Positions 11,982 to 23,445 are shown, counted from the stretch's first letter. The stretch is 64,000 nucleotides of DNA from Stropharia rugosoannulata (GCA_028532985.1 JANCIK010000006.1:744001-808000); one strand, 5' to 3'. Made by a program: numbers and translations. The notes: generated from the sequence alone by a model not told the origin.

Positions 11982-13361
11982 TCAAGGAAATTCAGAGGTA
12001 GAGGTTGACACTTGAGGCAGAATACGTTCCTGTCCTCTGCGCATTCTGTCTAAACTTCTTTGGATGCTTGCTATATGCACTTCAGGTGGGATTGTTTCTC
12101 CTATGAGGTTTGGCGCTGAAATGCGCTCTTGTAACTCTTCCATATCGCTTCGAATTGCCTGGAGTAGTTGCAAAGCGGTAACAACACGTTGAAGTGCGTT
12201 TTCGCGGAAGCAAGCTGTTGCCTTTAGAAGGGAAAGGTGGTACTCGAAGCTTTTCAGCGAAACCCTGTTTCCGCCTAAAGTAGTCCGCGGGTTCTCGAGG
12301 AGGTCATCCTTCGCAGCCAAAACAAGGCTCTTTTCATAGGAAATGTTGACATGGATAGCCCCCAAACGCTCCTCGAGATTAACCAGATTATGCAGGCTGG
12401 TCTCAGCCTCAATTATCAATCGTTCCATACTGCTAGCGAGGGCTGTCATCGCTTCGTCAAATGTATGCATTACCACTACGTCCCATTGCTTTTTGGATGC
12501 TTTTAATGGAACTAGAGAGTAAGGCATCCATTTCCACGACATCTCCTTTGCTCGAGCATTTCTGATGGCTTTGAGAGCGTAGTCATTGATTGTCATAGCA
12601 CTGTATCAAAAGGCGATGTTGTATTCATCAATCGAATTGCACGCAGAACCAGGCATGGTTACTCACTTGTCAACGGCGCCACTAAATTTCGATCCAAAGT
12701 TTTGCAAACTTCTATCAGTTTTCTTCGCGTCCTCTAAGAACTCAGAAAGAGATCTTCCTAAGCTCTCCCTCACATTCAGATCGCTTGTTTTTGCTTGCGT
12801 TATGATTTCCAAAGCGAATGTTTCTGCCTTCTTAGTCTGCAGCGACAAGCTTAGACCGCCGACAGGCCTTTTAAAAAGGAGTTGTTCGCACGAATCATTC
12901 TGGATGGAGGTCGGAACGGAATTTTCAGCCCAGTTGGCAAATTTTTCTGGAGATGAAAGAGTTGCCAGAAAGCCAGAGGAGCTAAGCGGCTCGTATGGCA
13001 GATAATTTGAGATTCTGGATAACTTGCATGTCGGTCGCATGGATTGGAAAAAGACAACTGAGATATGTGCAATGACAATGCCCGTCCCTAGCGAAATTAT
13101 CATTAGGAGCATGGTATATACAAGCGGCGTACGGACGCAGTGCGAGCACAGGGGATTGGTGACTTGGTTAGGAATCGATTGAGTACTGTGAGTCGTCTTT
13201 TGTGTTGTTGTCTTTCCTCCTGAGCGTCTGTTGGTACTAGTGCGAATACGAGCCATTGAACTCGATTGAGGTGCGTTACAGGAAATGGCCTTAACCGCGT
13301 TCGTGAGTTCTTCGACTTCGGCGCAGTTCTCTTGGACTAGTGTAGTCGCGTTAGAGTTCAT
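11982..13361 (-). CDS. Membrane-anchored coiled-coil protein (437 aa), unknown function
   Basis: Exons 13361-12667 and 12600-11982 join across a 66-nt intron (GTGAGT...CAG) into an open frame of 437 residues. A Thr/Ser/Arg-rich N-terminal segment precedes one strong transmembrane helix (about residues 82-105, MLLMIISLGTGIVIAHISVVFF). The rest is long, charged and helical, typical of coiled coils. It has the same general plan as the two flanking plus-strand proteins (one membrane helix plus coiled coil) but no clear sequence similarity to them. It lies between the Plavaka transposase and paralog B. Its upstream region is the inverted duplicate 13405-14161. The family is not recognised. Confidence 0.6.
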
Positions 13362-13404
13362 CTCCCGTCAACTCGGAGTTAAGCACATATCCGTATGGAA
13401 CAGG

Positions 13405-14161
13405 TTAACTCGACAATATCAGAGGCCCCCAATATTCCACCAATATTTGAGAATGTATCGGATTTCGGAAACAGCGCCCATTCGGAAAGGACTTAAATTT
13501 GATGAAGCAGGCACATCGTTCAAACATTTTGCAAGTTTTACTGGCTCCTGGCCAGACCCGGGGTTACGAATCGTCCTCGTCGTCTCCTGATGTCGCCTGG
13601 AAATGAGAGTCTGCTAAATATTTGATTTACTGCTGTTCGTGCTCACCGCATCATATGCGCGTACATTTTGATTATGGCTTGATCACACAAGTACCAACTT
13701 TTGACGGACATTTCTGACTACTAGTCATACTAACTAAACACACTACGCTTTGTACCGTGACGCTTCGCTCCATGAAGGGCACCATCTGGCACCATATACA
13801 GGCCGTGTTATCGGCGTAGCTAAAGCGGGCGCCGTGAGCGCTACCAGAGAGGTGGGTGAGCGTATATATGCACCTGGTCGCGGAGATGATGGAAGGAAGG
13901 GGAAGAGTGGGAAGCGATGGGCGGAAGGCACGCGCTGATCGAAACGGTCAAAGGCGGTCCGATCGCGTGACATCGGACCGCTTTGACCGCTTCGATCAGC
14001 GCATTTACCTCGCCCATCGCTTCCCACCACTCTTCCCCTTCCTTCCATCATCTTCGCGACCAGGTACGTACGCCTAACGGTGCATTAGTCTCCATCTAAC
14101 TGGAACCCCTGTCTTAGATATACGATAGCCGCGCACCTTCATCATCTCCTTGACCAGGTAC
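13405..14161. repeat. Long inverted duplicate, left copy (partner 49950-50720)
   Basis: The reverse complement of 49950-50720 matches almost base for base, from ACTCGACAATATCAG at the left to CTCCTTGACCAGGTAC at the right. The copy includes the hairpin element 13872-14066 and about 450 bp of other non-coding sequence that forms the upstream region of the membrane gene starting at 13361. Confidence 0.85.
13872..14066. mobile_element. Foldback MITE-like element (copy M3), near-perfect hairpin
   Basis: The left arm starts CACCTGGTCGCGGAGATGATGG and the right arm ends CCATCATCTTCGCGACCAGGTAC. The arms stay complementary through GGAAGGGGAAGAGT, GGGAAGCGATGGGC, GCTGATCGAAACGGTCAAAG and CGGTCCGAT to a small central loop. 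With no coding capacity and terminal inverted repeats, it fits a MITE. Confidence 0.75.
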
Positions 14162-14492
14162 GTGCTCCATGCATATCATTGTATAGGTGTTCACTCACCA
14201 GTGCTCTTAGCAGGGCACCGAATACGATGTCGACCAAGGTAAACGTAGTGGAACAGGTTTGTATGAAACGTACCGTAGTGGTAGTTGGGGTAGTTAGTGG
14301 TTCGAGTAAGTGTTTCAAAAGTACGCGATAGATTCGGTGAGCAGGAGGGAATAAATTAGGTACCTCGCAGAGAATCTCATTGACCTTGGAGGAACAGGCG
14401 GTTGAGAAGAGTGCGCCTAATATCAGACCCTAAATTTTCGGAAATCAGTTTCTAATTTCTTCTGAAACAGCGTTCTGCTTCATTCGACCCGA
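14162..14492. other. Upstream region of paralog B
   Basis: No gene or repeat recognised; presumably promoter sequence of the gene at 14493. Confidence 0.35.
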
Positions 14493-15248
14493 ATGCTAGC
14501 CTTTGCTAGCTCAGCTGATATGGCAAGAACGTCCTTCTTTTCGCCACGCAACAACCATATGTCATTTTTGGATATCGACACCACTGATACCCATGGCCAG
14601 CTTCAGGACATAGCAGATCGAACCTATGCAAGCGTTTTTGCACAAGAAGAACATAACGTTCTCCTAGCTTTATCAAATCTGACTGTCAACGATGAAAATC
14701 ACATAGTCAATGACCAAGGAGCCAGCTACGTTACTAGCATACAAACTGGTCTCAACAGCACATTGGCAGGTCTTGATCAAATCGAATGTGCCCTTACGAG
14801 GATCAAATATGAAGTTATATCTTTGAAGCCACTGCTATCTACACGCACGCCGTCTTTGGGAGTTGTCGAAACCTCGCTTAAGCGTTGCGATGTTCTCCAC
14901 CTGGAAATCGAAGAACATCTTCAGGAATGGCTGTTACTTGTTCGTGGAACATGGCGAAGCGACAACGCAGTCAAAGCCATGCGAGACAAGTTAGACCTAG
15001 ACTTCGTCACACTATTCAATATGCTGCTATTACGCCGACATCTTTGGATAGAAATTCGCAGAGGCCATGGTCGAATACCATCCGATCCTGGTGAGCTTTG
15101 TGTAAGGATGCAGCGTCATCATTATCTTATGTTATCTACCATAGGTCATCATTTCACGACATTCAACTACGTGAAGTTTGTACTTCAAGTAACATTTATC
15201 ATAATCATCTCGATTATTTGGCATACTACGTATGCTGTCTTCAAGTAA
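14493..15248 (+). CDS. Tail-anchored coiled-coil protein, paralog B (about 233 aa)
   Basis: This is a paralog of the gene at 7842. It shares the GQLQDIADRTYASVFAQEE, ALSNLTVNDENH, SLKRCDVLHLEIEE, EWLLLVRGTWR and AVKAMRDKLDLD blocks. A 54-nt intron (15091-15144, GTGAGC...TAG) is predicted by analogy with paralog A. Because 54 is divisible by three, the unspliced frame is also open. The C-terminus is a single hydrophobic helix (VLQVTFIIIISIIW) followed by a short polar tail, typical of tail-anchored proteins. The function is unknown. It lies about 390 bp upstream of the FHA-kinase gene in the same orientation. Confidence 0.6.
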   Translation: MLAFASSADMARTSFFSPRNNHMSFLDIDTTDTHGQLQDIADRTYASVFAQEEHNVLLALSNLTVNDENHIVNDQGASYVTSIQTGLNSTLAGLDQIECALTRIKYEVISLKPLLSTRTPSLGVVETSLKRCDVLHLEIEEHLQEWLLLVRGTWRSDNAVKAMRDKLDLDFVTLFNMLLLRRHLWIEIRRGHGRIPSDPGELCVRMQRHHYLMLSTIGHHFTTFNYVKFVLQVTFIIIISIIWHTTYAVFK

Positions 15249-15638
15249 TTATTCTCTTTCAAAACTCTGGAGCGCACTCTGAGATGAGGTTCGACCGGGA
15301 CCCCCGCTCCACATACCATACGTCCTTAGACATCCACTCAGCTCCTGATCTTGGCGCTGAGCGAATCTAAATGGGTGCTCATTTGAAAAATAATATTTAG
15401 TGATATGAGTATTATTTATTGTCAGGTCACGTCGGCAGAAAGTAAAAGGGGGTGAGAGGGTTAATTAGGATCTATGGGACATCGAGATCTAAACCCACTT
15501 TCCGAAGGTTTTCGAGTTTCATGATTCATACACCCAGAATATGTCATGGCGTGCGCCATGTGATGTCTCATCGTTAGGACTTTCATTGGGAAACTTAAGC
15601 AGCCGCGGTGTTTGTAGATTGGCATTCTCAGCTTAGAC
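15249..15638. other. Intergenic region before the FHA-kinase gene
   Basis: No ORF or repeat recognised. It is likely the terminator of paralog B and the promoter of the kinase gene. Confidence 0.4.
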
Positions 15639-17775
15639 ATGGATGCCTGTCCACCATCGAACCTGCACTCTCAGCGAACAGTAATCTCCTTGAACGATCG
15701 ATTTGTTCAGCCTACAAGCCCAAAACCTGCTAATAACAACCTGTTTGGTTTCCTAGAGCCACACAACAACACGAATGGATGCCGCATTGACTTCTGGAAG
15801 GTCAAGTCATCGGTCGTCGTTGGCCGCGGTGCAGAATGCGATATAATTCTGACTGACCTTCGTATCAGTAAGTCTCTCCAGAAATGAGATCGCTCGATAT
15901 GCCTGCTGAACGATCTTTCAGGTAGTCGCCATTGTTCAATAACATGGCAGAACTCTGATCCTGAGACGCTATTTGCTACAGTTTTAGATCTCTCCAGCAA
16001 CGGAACCTTCGTACGTTTTTCAAGTGAACAGCAGCCTAGTACATATTGATATATATGTTATCTTACAGATAAATGGGCAAAGGATTGGGACCAACAACAG
16101 ACGTATCCTTCGTGACGGCCAGATATTTAGCCTTCCGCCATACGGTTAGTTTTACAATGATGTATAAACGCCAGTCGCGCTAGATATTGAATAAACGTTA
16201 TCACAGACTACATATATCGACAACCTTCCTTGCCGCTAGAGCATAAGTTAGGCTTACCGGCTCAAGACTATCAAGTCATAAACGCTATTGGGGAGGGCGC
16301 CTTTGGCATCGTATACAAGGTGCTCCATATTTCCAGCGGTTCGTTGTACGCTGTTAAACAGATCAAGTATAATATACCTCAAGCAAAAGGAGTGCCTAGG
16401 AAGGGGGTACTTGGAAAGCAACAACAAAGGGTTCAGGAGGAGATTCGCATAATGTCTCTCCTCGACCATCCAAATATCTGTAAGCTGCATAGCGTATGCA
16501 ACTCAGTGGATGCAGCACACGCCACCGGCGTGCGTACTTTCAGTACGTCTTTATCACAGATCTTTTCTCTTTTGCTTATTACCCTCGTTAGATTTGTTAC
16601 TCGAGTTCGTGGACAACGGTGACCTGTGCGCTTACGTTAACCGAACTCGTCGTGGGCTACGTAAGTCTACAATGACAATGTTTCGATCCGTAACTATCTA
16701 ACACAATATGCAGCAGAAATGAAGACCAAGGACATTATTTATCAGCTTTGTAGCGTGATCAATGTGAGTATTGTCTGTTTGGAAGTATCGTGAAACTGAC
16801 CTTGGCTTAGTATGTCCATGGTCTTGACATAGTCCATCGTGACTTAAAGCCTGAGGTGGGTGCTCTTAGTCTATCCGTCTCCGTTTTCTCATTTATGACA
16901 ATTCGTGAAGAATATTCTTTTAACATCCGGTAGGTTTCCCACCGTCAAATTGACAGACTTTGGTTTGTCGAAGGAAGCTAGTAACCCGCTCCAGGTAAGA
17001 TTTGTTTTCTTCAACTAACACAATGTCGATCAATACGCCTGGTAGAGCTTCGTTGGAACAGCCCTTTATCTTGCACCCGAGATTTTAGATAAATGGACAT
17101 CTACGACGGGGTACGATAAACGTGTGGATATATTCAGTCTGGGTGGCGTTGTACACTTCTGGTACGTCACGTTCACATTGCTTGTTCTTTAATCAGGTTC
17201 TAATCTGAGCTTAGCTTGACTAGGAAGGACGCTTTCTATATCTCGGATGAGGGGCAGACTTTTTTGAAAAATGTGATGAATCGCGTGAGAAATACGAACG
17301 CATTGAAGCGAACTCAGCCATCTGTCAAAGGTATGTCCGTAGCCTACATCCTTATTGCAGAGTTAACAAGATTCTAGCTGTCGCATTTGTCGAACGTCTG
17401 CTAATTACAAACCCTGCAAAAAGGCCCACCATTAGCGAAGTGTTATCGGACCCATGGTTGGCCGGATATAAGCCTGTTGGGGGTAATCAACATGAGGACG
17501 AAACCCTGGAGGAGGCTAACGACAGGAGCTTTTTAAGTTTGGTGCCTCCACGAGTGAAAACAAGGGCTATAACGAAGCTGCAGGACAAAATTCGTAAAGA
17601 AAATGACAAGCGCAAGTTCAGGATTATGCTTCCGAGTGGAAGTTCCTCCAGCATCTCGTTCAGCGCTGATAACCCCCCTTCCACCCCCAAAAAGAAGGGG
17701 AAAGCGACGACTATGGCAAGCACACCGCCTCGCCGCTCCAAGCGCTTTTTGTTGGTGAACGCAGCACCGATATAG
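15639..17775 (+). CDS. DNA-damage checkpoint kinase, Chk2/Cds1/Rad53 type (FHA + kinase)
   Basis: Eleven exons join in one frame to 535 residues: 15639-15867, 15922-16010, 16069-16144, 16207-16542, 16592-16660, 16714-16763, 16811-16855, 16911-16994, 17046-17161, 17215-17330 and 17378-17775. An FHA domain (about residues 50-130) shows VGRGAECD, SRHC and SSNGTF-ING. The kinase domain follows with GEGAFG, AVKQIK, HRDLKPEN, DFGLSK, a T-loop (SFVGTALYLAPE) and the NPAKRPT block. The tail is basic (PRRSKRF), suitable for nuclear import. FHA plus kinase in this order is the Chk2/Cds1 architecture: the FHA binds phosphothreonine and the kinase phosphorylates checkpoint targets after DNA damage or replication stress. 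All catalytic residues are present and all introns are 47-62 nt, so the gene looks intact. A Dun1-like identity cannot be excluded. Confidence 0.9.
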
Positions 17776-18507
17776 TAACGACATTATGTCTCTATGTCTT
17801 CTTTACTAATACAAATGTTTATTCTTGGCTATAATATTTTATTCTTGGCTATGAAGATGATATCACGCTCAGACGGTAATGCAATTTTCCAATTTGTTTC
17901 CAATCTCCTCGGTCCGTCAACACTACCTGTATTCTGTGCTCAATATGACGCTCGGACGATAATGTAAGGGGTATAAAAAATACCCCTTTTTAATTTGTTG
18001 TCAAGGTCTACCTAAATCATACGGGTGAATGAAACGGTATATCTCTTTGGCGATATGAGTTGTGGGTGTTCACTCATTGGACGACGGTTAACTCTTTATT
18101 TACAGAACGAATGCGGCAGCTTTTTTGGATAACTGTACAGCCAGTATAACGGTAGTGCTTAAAGGTAGTGTCATAGACCTCAGACCTTCTAGCACGTAAA
18201 CTTGAGCACAGTGAGTAATTTTTGTTGATTTGTTGTGCTGTTCGCGCTAAGCATCCTTGGTGATTGAGGTATTAGAGATGACATTCACTCCCCAAGAAGC
18301 TTACGCGCTTAAACAACTCACACCAATGTTCAAAGAAATTTGCAAAAGGTCTCGATTAGAATAAGAAAAATTCTTCAGACAGGCATATTTAATCTGGCTC
18401 AGATACTGCCCTATTTACCATAAACAGCCTGGTGATTGCGCAGCGCAAATTCTTAAAATGGAAAGCCATAGGTATGCCATTGATGACAGCCCCTGGAATC
18501 AGCCTAT
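17776..18507. other. Intergenic region downstream of the kinase gene
   Basis: This contains two copies of TTATTCTTGGCTAT (near 17820 and 17841), a hairpin at 17966-17988, and possibly the decayed C-terminal end of the methylesterase pseudogene on the minus strand. I could not recognise that gene's final His-containing block here. Confidence 0.35.
17966..17988. repeat. Short perfect inverted repeat
   Basis: AAGGGGTAT and ATACCCCTT flank a short A-rich loop. It is probably a chance or transcript-end hairpin; no further role is visible. Confidence 0.5.
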
Positions 18508-19142
18508 CTACTTACACTTAGTTGATTGGCATCGATGATCAAAGGAAGAGTTACTCAGCCAATACGGAGCCGTAGAGCGCAAGGGAGTCCCGGCTTGATT
18601 ATAGACGGTATAGATACACGCGCGGATGTCCAAATGATGATTGCATTTGTCGTTACACTGAACAAAGCAAGGCATGATAAAAATATGCACTGGAAGGATT
18701 AGACATACCGCCACTCAACTGCTTCTTCGACGCTTCCGAATCCATTATGGCGGGCGTTAAGCAGACCATATGCGGGAGGGCATCAACAGCGGAACTTTCC
18801 ACCGCATCAAGAGTACAGCGACTCCAGCAATACAGTATTTCTTCTCTTGGACAACTGCGTACAACAACTGCACCGCCCATACTGTGGCCAAAAGCTGGAA
18901 AACAAACAAAAAATGAGTAGGTACAACACATGATCATATTCTACCCGCTAGGGTTGGTGGCGACAACGCGTCAGCGAACACAGTGGATATGAGCGCGCAA
19001 AAATCGTCCACCAATGTTTCAATCGACAGATCTTCGTCGCTGCTCTCTGTAGCCGTAGTCTTACGTATGTCACCCAACAAGCCAATATCAGAGGAGTGTT
19101 TTGAAAGAGATAAACCATGTCGCCGTGTATCTATGTCGCCGT
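18508..19142 (-). pseudogene. PPE1: Protein phosphatase methylesterase (PPE1/PPME1), 3' part, disrupted
   Basis: Reading leftward from the insertion site, the minus strand encodes DTRRHGLSLS, DLSIETLVDDFC, then after an intron (18895-18944) the serine-hydrolase elbow GHSMGGAVVV, then VAVL-DAVESSAVDALPHM and LNARHNGFGSVEEAVEW, then after an intron (18658-18708) TSARVSIPSII and TPLRSTAPYW. These blocks and their order match PP2A methylesterase, which removes the C-terminal methyl group of PP2A catalytic subunits. At least four single-base frame breaks lie between 18890 and 18590 (after SCPR, in VAVL, after DALPHM and after PSIIKPG). The final part with the catalytic His was not found. The 5' half lies at 47361-47931. 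Confidence 0.8.
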
Positions 19143-20107
19143 TGTGAGGGGCTGGGGCTGGCCCCTCGTGAAAACATGAAAAACCATAAGGTTCAGAACA
19201 TAGATACACAAGAAGCGACATATCCGCCATAACGATCGGAAACTACTATCGGAAACTGAAGGAACAAGAAGAAGCACGAAATATGAAGTCTAAGATATGA
19301 AGATGCAAGTTTATTCGAAGATATGAAATATGTACATGATGAAACAAGAAGACAAGCACAAGGAAGACTCAAGATGTTATTACAACTCAATGGCAGATCA
19401 AGAAAGATAACAGCATCAGAGCAATATTGGACTTCTGATGCCGACAACATCAGATCAATATTAACAATCTGATGTAACTATGGACCCACAAGGGAGTCAA
19501 TCACATGGAAATACTCGTACATACGACATGGGACAAATATGGCAACGGATTCCGACGATATGCAGGGGTTTCCGACGACATGCAAGCGTGTGGTAGCAGA
19601 AAGCAGAAGTATCTCGATACAAACACAAGGGACATAGGTGTGGAAAGAGGGTCGGAGGAGATGTGTGTTTAGGGGAGAACATGGAGTTGATCCGGTCGCA
19701 GGAAGATCTCTTGTGCTTGGGCTTGGTTTCCGAAGATAAGGATATTTGTGGCCAAGATATGAAGCATGCTGTAGTGCAGCATGGTTTCCGACGAGATAAA
19801 GTCAGCACGGGCGGTCGGATCTTCGTGGATGGATATGGTACGATCTGGGCATGGCAACCAGACGGGTATTTAAGGAGTAGAATATCTCTGTACTTCTCCA
19901 GCTTCCTTCAGGGTTAAATTCTACCTACACACACCATACCAGTTCGCATCGGAAACCGTTGTTTAAACCTCGTACACTGGAAGCTCCTTGTTTTGAAACA
20001 AGTAAAACCTTTTCAACGTGCTATCGTTGTACACACGTTGCCTTCGCACATTGTGAACTTTAGAGACAGGCTTTTCAGACCAGTCCAACCCAACTTCGCA
20101 CCTCACA
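19143..20107 (+). repeat. LTR 1 of element A
   Basis: Starts TGTGAGGGGCTGGGGC and ends CGCACCTCACA, giving 7-bp inverted ends. A TATTTAA box lies at about 19867-19873. It is followed by a primer-binding site and preceded by the CCGT duplication. Confidence 0.9.
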
Positions 20108-20110
20108 ACG

Positions 20111-20127
20111 TGGAGCCCACCGCGAGG
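20111..20127 (+). promoter_or_regulatory. Primer-binding site, element A copy 1
   Basis: TGGAGCCCACCGCGAGG begins 3 nt after the LTR end. It could pair with a tRNA 3' end reading CCTCGCGGTGGGCTCCA. The tRNA species was not identified. Confidence 0.7.
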
Positions 20128-20296
20128 TCTACAGTTCACAATAGATCCGTCTGTTCCAGACCGTCGGATAACTCGTCAACTTGCTGCAGAATTTGCTATA
20201 CCCCTACAACCTCCTGAAGCACCCATCAAGAGAAGAAGGAAAAGACCGACACCGTCAGGAAGCCAAATATCTTCAGTACTCAGCCATATATCGGAA

Positions 20297-21740
20297 ATGG
20301 ATCACGGAATCGAAGCAAACCCTTTTGAAGTTCAAACCGTGGCGCCCAAAGTCAAGCCTTACCCAAATCGCAACTCAAAAGATGCTCCATCGTTTACAGG
20401 ACCCACTACTCCTTTACATCGATACCTAGAGGACATCGAGGAATTATGCAAAGACAGGGAGACACATCGGATATCACACGGATTACAAAAACCCTGTGGT
20501 ATGTGGATTACCGATACCACGAAACATGGAAGAATATTCTAGATGAAAACAAATCCTGGAAGGAGAATAAACAAATATTACTGGAATATTTCCCTGGGTT
20601 GGATTCGCTCTACAAATACTCAGTCAACGATCTGCATAAATTAATACAGAAGTTTTCGAGCAAACCCATGGATAATCAAGAACTTCTAGCAGAATATCAT
20701 TGTGAATTCATGATTATAGCTACTTATCTGGAGAAGGAGCAATTATCATCAAGAGACGACATCAACAGAAACTATGTTCTAGGTCTTCCAAAAGAATTCA
20801 GGGCGAAGGTTCTTACTCAATTAACGGCTGAAGACCCGAAGCGGAAACCGGGCCTGGTTCATGATTATCTTCAAGTTAATCGAGCGGCTCGATATGTTCT
20901 TCAAGATAACGCTTATTCTGACAGGTATGGCCTTGAAGACACACCTCGTGAACGGACGAAAACCGAAGAAACTGCTCTTGAGCTCATGCTAAGGAAAATG
21001 ACATCGGAATTAGGATCAATAAAGATGTTTATGCAAGGCCAACCTAATACATCTTTTCCGACGCAAGAAAGACCTATGTATCGTTCCACTCCGCGCTACG
21101 CCCTGGTTGCTTGTTTTGCGGAGACATTAATCATATTATGAGGTCTTGCAACTTGCCGGATGAATTTATAAACAAGGGAATCATCAAACAAGGGCCGAAT
21201 GGTAGATTCACAATGGCTAACGGCGACTGGATCAATGGAACTGGAACAATAAAAGAAAGGATTGAAAACATCCTCAAACTGCAACGTGCTCGAGATGTAC
21301 CCCCTCACCTGTCGCCAGCTACCACGATGATGTTTTCCTGTACTACGGCTGAAACCTTGTTTAATTCTTCCAGTAAACTCGAAGAAGTCGACGAAGAAAT
21401 CGGTGAGGTTTATCTGAAGACAAGGTCTTCGCCCCAAGACAAACCTGGACCAGGCAAAAACTCATCTGCTTATGAAAAAGTCCCTGAAGTCGTGATTGCC
21501 GAAAGGAAATCGGAAAAGACAATACCAGAAGCACATGTAAGATTTGAACCGCTAAAGGACCCCAGTACCGATTCACCTCAGGAGCGGAAAATCTGGATCT
21601 TCTTAAGAAAGTCATATCAAAATCTTTGGATGCAGAAATTACTATTTCTCAAAGAGAGTTGTTGGCTATTTCTGGAGAACTTCGGAAATATTTCAAGGAA
21701 ACAACTACACCAAAGAGAATTCGACGGTTAGCTATGTTCA
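20297..21740 (+). pseudogene. gag: Gag, element A copy 1 (frameshifted)
   Basis: The protein matches the intact 520-codon gag of copy 2. It has a capsid-like region (LHRYLEDIEELCKD, WKNILDENKSWKENKQILL), then a CX2CX4HX4C zinc knuckle and a Lys/Glu-rich C-terminal part. In this copy the frame is broken near 20460, at the knuckle (CCC where copy 2 has CCCC, about 21101) and near 21550. Gag packages the element RNA. The frame upstream of the first ATG is open back past the primer-binding site, so the true start is uncertain. Confidence 0.75.
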
Positions 21741-22275
21741 TGGCGAAGAAAATGAAGGGTCTTATGTGCTACAATTTGCTTCGGAAAATGGGCCATCGGA
21801 TAGAGTCCTTTTGACGGCTTCTCCCCTTATGAAACTCAGGGTGATACCCGCGTTGCTAAACGGTGAATTCACGGCGGAATGTGTCTTGGACCAAGGATCG
21901 GAAATCATGGCAATGGACAAGCGCATATGGAGAAAACTGTCTCACAATATAAACCCAGAAAGGAAAATATATATGGAGTCTGCCAACACGGAATTATCGC
22001 AAACGGATGGAATGTGCGAAAACCTTAAAATCACTATTGGAAGCCTTGAACTCTATTTTCAAGTACATGTCGTGGATAAAGCCCCTTTTCAAGTTCTGAT
22101 AGGACGACCGTTCTTTGTGTATACTGGATGCACTACTAGGGATTATACAAATGGCGACCAGGAAATTACTTTGACTTGCCCCAACACGCAAAAAGTGGTT
22201 ACTATTCCAACTCAGCCCAGGAACAAGGTTTCCGAAAAAGAGTTAGCGGATTTTCCAGAATCCCGACTGAATTAA
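21740..22275 (+). CDS. pol: Aspartic protease domain, element A copy 1
   Basis: This pol segment carries the retropepsin-like motif ECVLDQGSEIMAMD with the flap and core pattern QVHVVDKAPFQVLIGRPF. The active site reads D-Q-G-S instead of the usual D-T/S-G, which I recall as a family trait in related agaricomycete gypsy elements. The frame runs open from about 21740 and overlaps the end of gag in another frame. It is in better condition here than in copy 2, where three homopolymers are each one base shorter. The ORF ends at 22275; the pol sequence continues in another frame from about 22230. Confidence 0.7.
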
Positions 22276-23445
22276 AACGGTCGGGAAAGATGTTCATGTT
22301 AAATATAGTGCACAAGAAACGACATGAACAGCAAGAGAAGGATATTCCTTCAGCACTATCATTTGGACGATTTATAACTCCCTTATTTGCGGCAAGAATA
22401 GATGATGAAAGAGGATCATCATACCATGAAATATACCCTACTAATTTTAATTTTGAAGTTTCGCTAGATTTATCGGCCAATGTTTACAGAAGACTTATGC
22501 TTACTCTTTTCAACAAAGAGCATTAATAATAAAAGCCAGGAAGAAATATAAACCTGTGGCAAGACGGACGTTTCCTGTGTCAACTACACTTCCCGAAGAA
22601 TATCGTGTTATTAGAAGAATTCCATCGGATCCTCTGGCTAATATGAAACCGTTACCTTTTAAAGTGGACCATATTGAACCAGGAATACGCTATACTAAAG
22701 AACGAATGGACGCCTGGAACATAAATGAAGATGGCTTCTTGACACCGGATGAAGCTCGTCTAGTTCAATGGATCATTAAAGAACATGAGATGGGATTCGC
22801 CTGGAATGAGATGGAGAAAGGTGCCTTCAGAGAAGACTATTTTGAACCTCTAAAGATACCCGTTGTACCACATGAACCATGGGCGGAAAAACCGATACCG
22901 ATACCTCCAGGCATCGCTAAAGAAGTCACGAGAATTTTTCAAGATAAAGTCGCAAGCAAAGTATATGAACCTTCTAGTTCACCTTATCGGTCCAGGATCT
23001 TATATGTGCCAAAGAAAAGCGGAGCAATACGGGTGGTGCATGACCTGAGAAGGTTGAATGCAGTAACCATAAAAGACTCAGCTCTACCGCCAGTTGTAGA
23101 ACTTTATGCGGAATCTTTCGTGGAAGAACTATCTATGCCATGTTTGATTTGTTCGTAGGATTTGACCATCGGGTTCTTCATCAAGATTCAAGAGATTATA
23201 CTACGTTCTCTTCGCCTATCGGAAACCTGAGATTGACCCGTCTACCACAAGGATTTACAAATTCGGTTCAAGTACAACAGGGAGATGTGTCATTTATCTT
23301 GGAGCCTGAGATTCCTGAATTTACGGCACCTTTTGTGGACGATGTACCGGTCAAAGGACCACGATCTTATTATCAAGATGAGAATGGGGTCTATGAAACG
23401 ATTTCCGAAACCCTGGTATCAGAAGATTTGTCTGGGAACACTTGA
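22230..23445 (+). pseudogene. pol: Reverse transcriptase region, element A copy 1 (frame breaks)
   Basis: Three frame segments carry RT of the agaricomycete gypsy type: YKPVARRTFPVSTTLPEEYR, KIPVVPHEPWAEKPIPIPPG, SGAIRVVHDLRRLNAV, AMFDLFVGFDHR, RLPQGFTNSVQV and the catalytic FVDDV box (23332-23346, in place of the common YVDD). Frame changes occur near 22255, 22515, 23115 and 23410. The first three are also present in copy 2, so they precede the duplication or are systematic errors; the last (AAACCC versus AAAACCC) is unique to copy 1. Confidence 0.75.

Noticed and set aside
17966..17988. Hairpin followed by T-run as a bacterial-type terminator
   Set aside because: The window is clearly eukaryotic (many spliceosomal introns), so an intrinsic terminator is not expected.
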